DNA of 59,152 nucleotides from Cylindrodendrum hubeiense (Eukaryota > Ascomycota > Sordariomycetes > Hypocreales > Nectriaceae): NCBI GenBank assembly GCA_014621425.1, contig JAANBB010000244.1, positions 1-59,152 on the forward strand, in the 5' to 3' direction. Positions within the stretch are counted from its first letter, which is position 1; each line of letters starts with the position of its first letter. A program made the position numbers and the translations under genes. The notes below the pieces were generated by a model. That model saw only the letters and a list, made by a program, of their open reading frames with translations. It made no database searches and was not told the origin of the DNA. Of the stretch, positions 46,822 to 57,771 are shown piece by piece.

Positions 46822-49800
46822 ATGGCGCCCATGAAACGGTCCAGGCGCATTGTGGAAGACGACGAAGGGGACGTCGTCAGCGTCCGCGAGGGGCGCTCCA
46901 ATTTCCGACCAGAGGAGGCTGTAGGTTCCCAGTCCACCGCCATATCTGGCCAACATATCCATGAAACTGACCCGCCAACTGCAGAGGAAACGCGTTCGAG
47001 TCTCCATCGACGACCAGGTTAAGGACCAGACACCACAGCGCGACGAGTCACAAGACTCCGAAACCGACGATGACGCCGACCGCGATCGCCCTGATTCCCC
47101 TCCACAGACCCAATACGAGCTCATGCGAGATGCCGGCTTCAGGCATCTGGAGAATGCAGACTTGGACGACCAACTGGCCACCCAAAAACTCATGCTCCGA
47201 CCGACCAATCTCGGCAACAACATGGTGTCGGAAGGCGGTATTATCGAGAGCATCACATGCTGCAACTTCATGTGCCATACGAAGCTCCATGTCGAGCTGG
47301 GGCCCCTTATCAACTTCATCGTCGGCGAAAACGGAAGCGGCAAGAGTGCTGTACTGACAGCCCTTACCCTTTGTCTCGGTGGCAAAGCCAGTGATACCAA
47401 CCGTGGAGGAAGCTTGAAGTCTTTTGTCAAGGAGGGCTGTGACCAAGGCAGTCTGACAGTCAAGATTAAGAATGCCGGTTCCGACGCTTATATGCCCGAA
47501 GTCTATGGCGACTCCATCGTTGTGGAGCGCCACTTCTCCAAGACTGGCGCCAGCGGATTCAAGGTCAAGAGTTCTATGGGCCGAATCGTCTCGACGAAGA
47601 AGCAAGAGGTTGACGAAATTTCCGAGTGGTACGCGTTACAGATTGGCAACCCCCTGACAGTCCTGTCCCAGGATAACGCACGCCAGTTCCTCAACTCAGC
47701 TACTCCGGCCCAAAAATATAAGTACTTCGTCTCCGGTGTTCAGCTGGAACAACTGGACAACGACTACAAGATGTCACAGGATACACTTGACAAGACTCTG
47801 ATTCTCAGAGATGACCTGACGGGCAAGATTGGCCATGTTAAGAAGGAAATGGACGATGCTCAACGGCTTGCTGAGACAGCACAGAAGAACCAGAGTCTTC
47901 GCGAGAAGGCTAGACACTACAGAAACCAACTGGTCTGGTCTCAGGTCGTGGAACAGGAGAGACTGCTCAAGGAGCGCAATGATGCTATCGTCAAACGAGA
48001 CCGAGCAATTGCCGAAGCTGAGGAGTATTGCGAGGAAATGGGCCAAGCTCTCACAACCACCGAAGCAAAGCTGGCGAGAGTTAAACAGGCGCGAGAGGAC
48101 CTGGAGACAGACCGAGAAGCCTTCGAGGAGAGGATCAACGAGGCTGAGGTAGCCTTCCATGCAGCTAGGAAAGAAGTCACCGACTTGCACCGGGAGGAGC
48201 GAGATGCGCATGGACGCCTTAAAACTGTCAAGGAGGACATACGATCTTGTGAAACTAAAATTAAGGAAGAAGAGCGGCGGCTCGGTGAGTCGACTGGATC
48301 TGCCCGTGCAGAGAAGGACGCCGAGCTTTCCGAAGCAACTGCCGAAGAAAAGGCCCTCGAAGAACAAATCAACGAAAGCACTCAACAGCTCCCGCGTCTT
48401 CAGGCCAAGTTGGTGGAAGCTGAGCAAACCTCCAGGAAACACCAATACGCCAAGGACACCAAACGCAAAGAAATATTGGCTGCAGAGCAACAAGTCAGGG
48501 AACTCCAGTCAAGAACCGGCTCTGCATACGATGGATTTGATCGGGACATGGTCGGCCTCGTCAAGGCAGTTGAGAGCGAGAGGGGATTTGACCAGAAACC
48601 CATCGGACCCATCGGCGCTCATGTCAGGCTTTCGAAGCCGGAATGGTCTGGCATTCTCGAGAAGACACTCGGAGATGCATTGAATGCCTTTATTGTGAGA
48701 AGCAAGTCGGATCAATCAAAACTTTCAAACATCATGCGAAAGGTTGGGATGAGGAGGCCGCCTCCAATCTACATTGCGTATGCAAGCCGAATAGACACGA
48801 ACAGCCAAGAACCAGATGCTCACTTCGACACAATTCTCAGAGTGTTGCAATTCGACGACGAGCTGGTCCGCTCGCAACTCATCATCAACAACCAAATCGA
48901 AAAGATTATCTTAATCAAAGAACGAACGGAGGCTCAACGAGTCATGATCGACAATACGCCCCCACGCAATGTGTCTGCGTGCATCTGCTTCCACGATGGA
49001 AGAGGAAAGCGAGGCCATGGATTGCGCATCACGAACCGTAACGGATCCATAGGCACAAGCCCAATCCAGCCCGGAGCGCAGCGTCCCAGGATGCAGACAG
49101 ACTCCGCACGCCAGGTCGACCTGCAAAAGGAGAACTTGGTGCAACTTGGGGTGGAACTGCGGGAAATTATGGGCGAGGACCGCCAAGCGATGCAAGCACT
49201 TCAGCGACACAAGAGTGAACTTGATGCCCATCGAAAGAGCATAAAGGAACTAGAAAACGGGCTTCGCCGGACTCAGGCTGAGGTGGAGCGCATCGCCATG
49301 GAGCTCGATGCCTTTGAGGGTGCTGATGACCGCCTCGTCGTCCTGCGGACCGAACTGAACGCTAAGCATGTCGAAGAAGATCAAATCGGCAACCAGTATG
49401 GTGCCATGAGACTGGCAAAGCGGGATCTCAACACGAAGTCTGAGGAGGCCAAACGGAAATTAGAGGCTGAGAGAGGCGAGCGAGACGATTACCAGGCCAA
49501 GGTCAACAAGGCAGAAGAGAAGATCAACAGTCACGAATCGATGAGGCGGCTCGCTGTTGCCAAAAAGAACGAGGCCTTTGAGAGGGTGGACATCGAGAAG
49601 AATGAACGAAGACGCGCGGAGGAGAAACGGGACGAGAAGGCTGCCGAGGTTGAAGACTTCACTGGACAGGCTCAGGAGATGGCCCCCGAGCGTGTTCACA
49701 TCCCCGACAACGAGACCCACAAGAGTATCGAGAAGAAGTATGAGAAGGTCCGCGAGCAGCTGGCGCAGCGAGAGAGGCGGCTTGGAGCAACAGACCAGCA

Positions 49801-50491
49801 AATCTACGACCGTGCGACCGAAACCCGAGAGAGATATGAAGATGTCATCAAGCAGACCCGAGACGTCGACGACACCATCTCGTCCCTGAAACGAGCCATC
49901 GAACAACGTCTCCATCTGTGGCGCCAGTTCCAGCGGCAGATCAGCGCCCGAATCCGCATCCAGTTCAACTACCTCCTCAGCGAGCGTGGCTTCCGAGGCA
50001 AGATTGACCTGGACCACCGCGCGCGCAAAGTCCAAATCCAGATCGAGCCTGACGAGACGCGTAAGAGCGCTGCCGGTAGGAACACAAAGACGCTATCTGG
50101 TGGCGAGAAGTCCTTCTCATCCATCTGTATGCTGCTCTCTGTGTGGGAGGCAATTGGCTCGCCTATCCGGTGTCTCGACGAGTTCGATGTCTTCATGGAC
50201 AATGTCAACCGAGCCATCAGCACGAACATGCTGGTAAGTCATTATCCTATCTGACGTGAGACGTGTGAGGTGACCCGAAACTAATGTGGCTTCGGTGTAG
50301 GTGGATGCCGCGCGTCGCTCCGTGTCACGGCAGTATATTCTCATCACCCCTAATGCCATCGAGGGCCGGGCTCGGCTGGACAAAGATGTCAAGATTATCA
50401 GGTATGGTCAATCTCCTTGACGAAATTGAACTTTTTGCTAATGTGTCTCCCGTGTAGGTTGGTTGATCCCCGCCAACGAACGCTCGTGTAA
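46822..50491 (+). CDS. SMC6, SMC5/6 complex ATPase
   Basis: Predicted 1160-residue structural-maintenance-of-chromosomes protein. With Smc5 and Nse subunits it acts in DNA repair by homologous recombination and in resolving replication intermediates. Features: Walker A GENGSGKSAVL at about residue 147, a first long coiled coil (residues about 320-520), the hinge (PIGPIGAHVRLSKPEWSGIL), a second coiled coil, signature LSGGEKSFSSICML at about 1069 and Walker B CLDEFDVFMDNVNR. Smc6-specific features include EGGIIESITCCNFMCH near the N-terminus. Introns: 46921-46984, 50234-50300 and 50402-50457; the large central exon is 3249 nt. The C-terminal exon encodes RLVDPRQRTLV and stop. The N-terminus is basic/acidic and disordered. 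Confidence 0.97.
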
Positions 50492-50761
50492 GAGTCTGTG
50501 TGCAGGAATAGACGAATGTGAATTCTGGGAGTTACATGCCATTACGTTATTGGCGAGGCGCTTGGGTGTCGACATCAGGGACAGGACTATCGGAGTTTCA
50601 AGGAACAATTGCACATGCGATGGAGAGTGTATGGATGGACTTGGTATTATGTCGGGTGCTTGCCAGGACCTCTATGTCGGCGGTGGTTGTGGGGATGGTT
50701 GTACATGGCTCATACACTATCATACAGGCAGCAGATCAGGAACAGGTCTAGGGACAAGATT
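50492..50761. other. Short convergent gap, SMC6 / COQ9
   Basis: 270 bp between the stop codons of SMC6 (+) and COQ9 (-). No further feature is seen. Confidence 0.6.
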
Positions 50762-51582
50762 TCAGACCCGGACTCCCTTGCTTCTCAGGACATTGATGCC
50801 CGCGTTAAAGGTGAAACCGGCCCACTGGCCGAGGGACCCGACCAGACCGCCGAGGGACTTGACCTCGCCGAGCCGCCGCTGGAGGAACTGTCTTGTCTCA
50901 ACAAAGTCGGGGGACCGGTCGTTGGTCATGAACAGCTCGCTGGTGCTGTAGATCATGGACAGGCTGGCGCGCTTCGAGTACCATGAGGGATCGACGGCCT
51001 TGTCGCCGGCGAGGAACCAGATCTCGTCGGACAGGGCAGCCAATTCCTTGAGAGATGCGGGTACGTAGCTTGGTTGAGCCATGACAGCCAATGCCTGGTG
51101 GAACACAGTTAGGACCATCCTCTTTCACATGTAATTGTATGGTGCACATACTTCCTGCCATCGGTCCAAGACCTCCTTGTTGCCCATCAATCGCTCCCAA
51201 GTCAATGCCTCGACGCGGGCACCAATTCCAGGCTGGTCCTCCTCTCCATTGAACATCTCTTCGCTGCGGGCAGCCAGGGCCTCGCGCTGGGACACGAGAT
51301 GGTACTTGATGAGGCTGAAGGTGCCCTCGGGGAGGACGCTGGCGCTGATGTCGAGGTATCCGGCGTCGCGGGCGCGAGGCCCGCAGGGGCACGCTGGGAG
51401 AAGCCGTGATCAGGAACGTGCTTGTAGGCGGCAGCGAGGATGGCCTTCTCAGCGTCGCCGAAGGGCCCGGGAGGCGGCGGGTGGTCGTATGAGTGGAAGG
51501 GTCGGAGGGCGAGGCGCTGGGCGGCGATGCGGGGAGCGCGCAGGGCGCATGGCCTGGGGAGGAGCCGGGCGGACGCCGACAT
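50762..51582 (-). CDS. COQ9, ubiquinone biosynthesis protein (apparent 1-base frameshift)
   Basis: Mitochondrial lipid-binding protein of the TetR-like COQ9 fold that presents quinone intermediates to the hydroxylase COQ7. The N-terminus (MSASARLLPRP, Arg/Ala-rich, no acidic residues) looks like a mitochondrial presequence. Conserved segments: ILAAAYKHVPDHGF, then in a different frame GTFSLIKYHLVSQRE, ARVEALTWERLMGN and DRWQE, then after the intron ALAVMAQPSYVPASLKELAALSDEIWFLAGD and DPSWYSKRASLSMIYSTSELFMT. Intron 51095-51151 (57 nt), phase 0. The frame changes near 51373-51375: one base appears to be missing where the family has L-G-A-R-D-A-G-Y. With that base the product is about 254 residues, the normal size. 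I treat this as a probable assembly error. Confidence 0.9.
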
Positions 51583-53130
51583 GGCTATCGTTATGCGGTA
51601 TGCGGGAGGCGGGAGTTGACAATAAGCTGGCTCGAAGAGGCTCGAAGAGGCGGGCGGATTATAGACGACTGAGCCCTGTATTGTCCGAGCCTTGGAGTTT
51701 GAGCTACGATTTTCCCAATGGCGGCGGGTTCTACTCCGCCGAGACTTGGACGTGGGCCGACGCCGCGGAGCTCGGGCCACTTCCGCCCAACCGTACCCGG
51801 GACCAACCATCCTGCGACGCTCCCAACTCTCACGGCGACAGTCATGGCCGGTCACAGTGGATGTGCCATTGTCCCCGTCGTGGTGCATTCCATCTTCTTG
51901 TACTCCGCTTGTTGACCACGCGTGGCACGATATTTCACTCTCTCCGCCTCTCTGTAAGTTGTCTCTGGAAGAACTCCAAGCTTCCCGGCGACCAAAGATG
52001 TACTCTCACGTAAGACCATGACGTCCAACAGCTTGACGCCAAACAACTGACGCCATTCCGCCAACTACCCCTCGACTCATCCCGGCTTTGCGACGTAATC
52101 GTGTTGGCGGGGACCATATTGTGGTGTAGCAGTGGCCAGTTGGCGTCGTCGGGATGCCCAACACTCACATCACATATTCTTGTAGGCGAGAGGCATTTAA
52201 GCATGGCATGGATCAATCAATCATTCATCCACGCAGGGCCGCTGGGGTGATATTCGTCCACACCCGGGACAAGAACCTACCCACCGGCGTCCTCGTATGG
52301 CCGCGGCATGGGCTATAAGTAGTGCTCCACATGGATTGCTGCCAGGAGCTTCGGCGTGGTCGCAAACTGCATGGTGTAGGATCCGCTAGCAACCTTGATG
52401 ATCAGATCTACCGCGGTTGTTAGTCCACTCGCACCGCGTCCCGTTGGATTCATAGTCTCGCCAACCACGTTCGGGCGTCCAACACTTATAGCCCTGCAAG
52501 GCCGCACAGTCGAGCCGGGTCTAACAAGTCAAACAAGTACCCTGATGACACTCTGCCCGCGCACCGGCTCCTCCAAACCGGCCAATGCGAGGCTCAGAAA
52601 GTGCCTCACCCGGGCGAGAGAGATGTGGACACTGCGGGTACCGGTAGCTGACGGTCCTCCATGACGATTGCTGAGACAAGTGCAGGATGGTACGAAGAAG
52701 TATTCACCTCTTGCGTGGATGTACTGTACCTTTGCCTCGTGCCAACCAGTCACGTCGGTTATCCAGGGACAGGCTCGTCGCCCGCTCCGTCTGGGTAATA
52801 CTGGCCGTTGTGGCTTGGACCCGCCTGCACGGCTGGGTTGACGAATGGGTCGCAAGGGACTCGGCTTCTGGTATCCATAACTCACCTCGACTTGTTCATG
52901 ACCCTCCAGGCACGACGACGTTTGCAGGTACAGAGTGACATTTCAAACATGGGTAAAGTGTCACCCTTGAAGAAGGGGCCCGAACGCCAGGGCGATTGGT
53001 CGGCTATTTCCACTGAACCGCTGCTGGGCTGTTGTGTAACGGCGCGAACTCTACGGCGCAGTAGACTTCAAGTTGAAAGCCCAGCGACACCAATCACACC
53101 TAGACTGGGCTGCACCTGACGGGCAAGGCG

Positions 53131-53139
53131 TACTCCGTA
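53131..53139. promoter_or_regulatory. Recurrent 9-mer TACTCCGTA
   Basis: Exact copy of the recurrent intergenic 9-mer. Confidence 0.45.
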
Positions 53140-53549
53140 CAGGATACACAGTTTCGGAGGGAACAGGTGGACTGTCCGGTACGGTTATTCCTTGGTCCTT
53201 GGCATCATGTTGTTGAATGTCCCCTGCAGGACTGTGGGTTAATGCCTGTGATTCCGAAGAAGCGTGCGATAGACAGGGGTTGGATCCGGACGACGCCCCT
53301 CAAAGGCGGCAAAGTCGGAAAATAATGAGCACGTGGTGTCCTCCCAGTAGTTAATGCGCGCCGCACTTACGGCCGCGAGCCCGAAAAGTAAGTCGGTCCA
53401 TCTTACTCTGGATGTAGGTGTGATGAGGATCGAACTTACTCGACGAGAGGGATGCCATTTCTCCCTGCCCCGTGTCGAGGCTGCGACAGTGATGGGAATT
53501 GGCATGTAGAAGTGCGGGATGTGGGTTCAAAGGTGCAGATCTGGCGGGC

Positions 53550-53564
53550 GGGGGGGGGGGGGGG
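53550..53564. repeat. Poly-G tract (15 G)
   Basis: Uninterrupted run of 15 G after GGCGGGC. Length polymorphism or a sequencing-length error is likely. Confidence 0.85.
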
Positions 53565-54106
53565 TTGCGATCCAAGTAAAGCCTTGCATGACGGGTTTAT
53601 TCTTCGCATCACCCGCTTGGGTTGTTAATGAGTTGGCCGCATGTCGCGGCCATCCCTGACGTTCCCTGACGGCGCCGCAGGTGTCAAGTGCTGGTTGGTG
53701 AGGGCCATTGCTGGTGCCGGAGGTAAACTGTCTCGTCTTTTCAACCGGTATCCGTTGATGGGAAAGTTGGTGGGTGAACCCCGAGGCCATGAGACAAGGG
53801 GTTGTCGGCACTATCAGGCCGCTTCGAGCGGCTTGCAGTCCGTGGTCCACCAACGAGCTTGGTTGGTGCGGATTGATGATTTGATGGCGTTGGCCATCTT
53901 TGGTCCATCCGCGCCGCCCCACACGGCAGCCAACTACCTGACCTCCTTGCACCTTATTCTCAGCCGAGATGATGTGAGGCACGGCATTGCTGACAGACGC
54001 AGATTGAAAAATAGCTCTTGGGTATCGAGGGGGCCACTTGGTCCGTACACAGCCTGATCCAGCTTGGCCCGAGGGAGGAGGGAGGAGGGAGGGGATCCCC
54101 GGGGTT

Positions 54107-54140
54107 GATGAGACCGATGAGACCGATGAGACCGATGAGA
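54107..54140. repeat. 9-bp tandem repeat (GATGAGACC) x4
   Basis: Three full and one near-full copy of GATGAGACC, preceded by a GGGAGGA-type purine run. Confidence 0.9.
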
Positions 54141-55164
54141 TTGTCGACGACGACTGATTTGTCAAGCAGGTTCTGGCATGATGGAAGAAGCGGCATTCGC
54201 ATAACGGAACGCAATGGGCGGCCCATGGACCCGTTGTTTAACGGAACCGGGGACCTCTGCGCCTAGTGGACTTGCGGAACCTTCTGGTACATATCCCCAT
54301 CCATCTCGCGGAGCACGTCAGTGGGCAGGTAAGGTAGGTAGGAACCGGTGGACGTCAATGACAAGCGTCAGCAGATGCTTGCACATTACCAGGCCCATTG
54401 GGTGCAGCTCGCATGTGAATCAGATCTGTCGGTTGGGACAGGGACTGAGCCGAAGCTGCGCTGATACCCTAGAATGACGCATCCACGGGCGTTGTGCGAA
54501 GGCCGTCCGGCTTCCACTTCGTGTTTGTGTGTAAGGGATGGGCAGACGACCATACTGAAGGTAGCTTGGAGCTGGAATGTCGCCCGGGATGAGTGGTCAT
54601 ACGGTGCATGTTGCTACCAACCACACAGTATACATGCCTAGTATACATGCATCCGGGCTGAATGCATTAAGCTCTTGAGACCAGCGACCGCAAGGCTGTC
54701 ACAGTGTGCCTACGGAGCTGGGTTTGCCTCGGTTGCCTCGCCTGACCTTGGGTCGTGCTGCCTCGACCATACTCATGGACACCCGAATGTGTGAGGCAGA
54801 ATACGATATGAAAACCTGTCTGGGCGCGCAATATTACCGCGTCTCGAGAACCGTCTGCTATTCCCCTCGAGCGCCTCATCGTCATGCTGAGCGCAGCCAG
54901 CATCCAAGCTCGACTCACAGCCTTCGCTCGGAAGCAAGTGCGCCCATCCGTGCTGCATGTCGCAGACCCCTCCGCGAGACAGCAGTCTGCGCGCATACAT
55001 GGTGAATAACCCAACGGCAACTAGCTTTGTCCTGAAACGGCGGTCTCCAGATCTGTCATCATCGACAACCGCCCGGCATCCCGTGGTTTACGTGACTTGG
55101 TTGCTACTTTTGCGTGGCAGCCCTCCGAATTGACAAGACATACCTACCTATCTGTACCAAACTG

Positions 55165-55173
55165 TACTCCGTA
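55165..55173. promoter_or_regulatory. Recurrent 9-mer TACTCCGTA
   Basis: Fifth copy, immediately followed by CTACGTG so that the TACTMCGTA core is nearly doubled (TACTCCGTACTACGTG). Confidence 0.5.
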
Positions 55174-55564
55174 CTACGTGCGACCCAGTACCTTAAGCTA
55201 GTAAGCTCCGTCCCATCTTTCTTCTTCTCCCGGCCCCTCACAGGCCAACGTCTGTATTTGCCTGCCTTATCCACCTTGGGCGGATTCCCCTGTCCGGCTA
55301 CCCCAATCAACGCGGTCAAGCATGGATGCGACTGTGATTGTGACTGACTGGCATCGTGGTGCCAACAACTTGCAGATTCTGGTATTGTCTCTCGCTGCAA
55401 TTGCCTGCTTTACTTATAGGTACCTGCCTTGTTGAGACAAGGATAAGTGAACGCCACTAAGCCTGAGGCCTTGCACCCGCACCACCAACCCACCACTGCC
55501 GCAGCCAACCCGACAATCCCATCACCCGCGCTCGCCGAGCTCGCCCAACCAGTGACAGATAACC

Positions 55565-55588
55565 TCGACGACGACGACGACGACGACA
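55565..55588. repeat. (GAC)n microsatellite
   Basis: Trinucleotide CGA tract of about 24 bases. Confidence 0.9.
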
Positions 55589-56061
55589 CACACTCATCCG
55601 TCCGAGTGCATACGGTACGGCGCACGAGGCAGCTACACCGAGACCGCTCCCCCGAGATAGGTACGTACCCATCTACACACATAGCCTCAGCCCTGTGCGA
55701 AGGACTCCGTCCCTCGTCCTTCCCCGGAGATGCCCTCATTTGCCCTGGCCGCGCGGGTGTCGCAAGCCAGCCCGCCTAGCAAGCCCGTCGGCGCCGCATT
55801 GCAGCCCGCTTATCCCTCCCCTCCCCGTGTCGTCCTCGTCGACGGGATCTGCAGCCTTTAGCTTCGAATAGCGGCTGTCTAGAGACAGCGACGCGCATCC
55901 TACCGGACTGCCGAAGGACGAGGACTCGGGGAGCCGTCCTTGGCACAGGCTGGATTCTGGATTGTACCTTGTTGGTACCTCAGCTAACTGGCCCAGGCAT
56001 CCGGTCGCCGCCCGCCCCAATCCAAAACCGCTGCCGACCGTCGGGACCCTGCTTCAGCTTC

Positions 56062-56111
56062 CATTGACAAGCACTACTGACAAGCACCATTGACAAGCAC
56101 CATTGACAAGC
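56062..56111. repeat. 13-bp tandem repeat, about 3.8 copies
   Basis: Unit CATTGACAAGCAC; the second copy begins TACTG. It lies in the long upstream region of the RNA-binding gene. Confidence 0.9.
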
Positions 56112-57771
56112 AAGCCCCTGAAGCCGCCGAGCGTCATCATTGCCCCGATTGCCTCTGCCGGCCTCGTCGTGGTACTGTACCAGAGTACGGACACTGTAGG
56201 TACGAACGAAAGGGTAGGGTAGCCTGCATCGCGGGTCCCCCTAGTCGTCCCCCAGCTCCCGCCCTCTCATTCGTCGCCTGGTCCCTCCGCCTCATCAACG
56301 CGTCTTTTCTTTTTGCGACAGACAAGGCAGTGAGGGAGAACAGACGCCATCATCTGCTGCTGCTGCTCTCTTTTGCGCTGCCCCAGTTGTTCCTCCCCCA
56401 AGCCCAAGCCCAAGCAGCCCGACACGAATCGCCCGTGCTGCAGCCCGCTTGCATTTATGCGACATTCGACGTTCTCTGGCTGACTCCGGACCAGTGGCTT
56501 GTTTTTGCCTGCTCTCCCCATAGTTATCCCGCCGTTCTCTGCGACGTGGACACTGGACACGCTGCCTTCCGCCTATCCAGACCAGCCGCTCGTCGCTCAC
56601 CACGCGACAAGGACACCCTCCCACCCCCCAAAAAGTTCTCTTCAGTAGAGCATAGTTGCCATGGGTATGTCATCTTTCTCCGGTTGCTCTCTCTGTCGTC
56701 CTGCCCTCCACCCTGATCTCCCCTCCGGCTCTCCGCTCGCTGCTGGCCTTCGCGACTCGTTTGTTGCCAGGCCCAAACGCGCGTCTGTCCAGCACCGTGT
56801 CGCCGCGAAGCCTTCCCGTATATCTCCCTCCTCCCTCCTCTCCCCCCCGAGCCTGCTCAGACGGCCAAGCCTGAGCTTCAGCCCGATCCTGAGCTTCAGC
56901 CTGAGCCTGATCTTGAGCCTGAGCGGGAGCCCGACTGACCCCGAGCTGCCTTTGCGCGATCGCTCCCACTCCTGGAGTGTCCTCATCAATCAATGTGATA
57001 CCACCTCTTGCTCGATGCACCTCGGAGCCCCCATTCCACACCCGACAACCTCTTCCGGCCGCCTCTCTCGCGTCACATTTCCCCATACACTGCATTATCA
57101 AACCCCCTTACCTGCATGTTTCCTGCCAGGTCCACTCAGCGTTCCCCTCTACCTATGCCACCCCTCCACCACCTCTACCTAGCTACCGTCACTCCCTGTT
57201 ATTTCAACCACTCTTCCTCCTCCTTCGCCTCTCTTGCCGTTGCGTCTGTCACGGAGCTTTTCTCTTGGTTTTCGATTCTAACACTCACCTCTCTCTAGCT
57301 GATTCAGGCGATACCTACCGACCCGTGAGTAGTCCCATTCTCTTTCCGATTCCGTTTGCTCTTCACTTGCCTACACGCAATCCCTCTCCCGTACCCGCGC
57401 ATGGCCGTGTGCCTCCCCCGCGCGACTGCACTGCGGCTGTTTCTGGCGGCTTCCGAGCCTCTTCCCCCGCTTCGCACGGGATGCTAGGTCTCTGGCCTCG
57501 CACGTTGGGGAACTGATAGGTGCTTTCCGCTCATCCGAAACCGGCCGTTGCGACTAGCTGTTTGCTCCTGCTGCTACGCGCTGTCAAGTGTCTGGCGCCT
57601 GATAGCGAGCGGCTATTACTCACTGCTGCGGTTTGAGAGTGAATCACTCTACTCGAGCGCGTGGCGCTCGCCCCCACCCTCTGCCTCGCAACCATTCTCA
57701 TCACTTCTTTCATCTTGCCTACCTCAACCTCGAACCTCGAACCTACCACCTTACATCTCGACCCCCGGGGC

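Larger units (their letters stand above)
51583..57771. other. 6.2 kb gene-free divergent region
   Basis: The longest stretch without a supported gene, about 10% of the window. No frame on either strand shows recognisable domains; the longest, around 53527-54165 and 56090-56716, look compositional. It contains TACTCCGTA at 53131 and 55165, a G15 run at 53550, repeats at 54107, 55565 and 56062, and from about 56500 onwards pyrimidine-rich sequence on the plus strand leading to the RNA-binding gene. Non-coding exons, long RNAs or upstream leader introns could be present but cannot be seen from sequence alone. Confidence 0.55.

Noticed and set aside
53527..54165. Minus-strand frame with Ser/Val repeats (SSVSSVSS)
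   Set aside because: The repeat is the translation of the GATGAGACC tandem array; the remainder has no recognisable features and overlaps another frame.
56090..56716. 208-codon frame upstream of the RNA-binding gene
   Set aside because: Starts inside a 13-bp tandem repeat and is biased by CT-rich sequence; no conserved motif.
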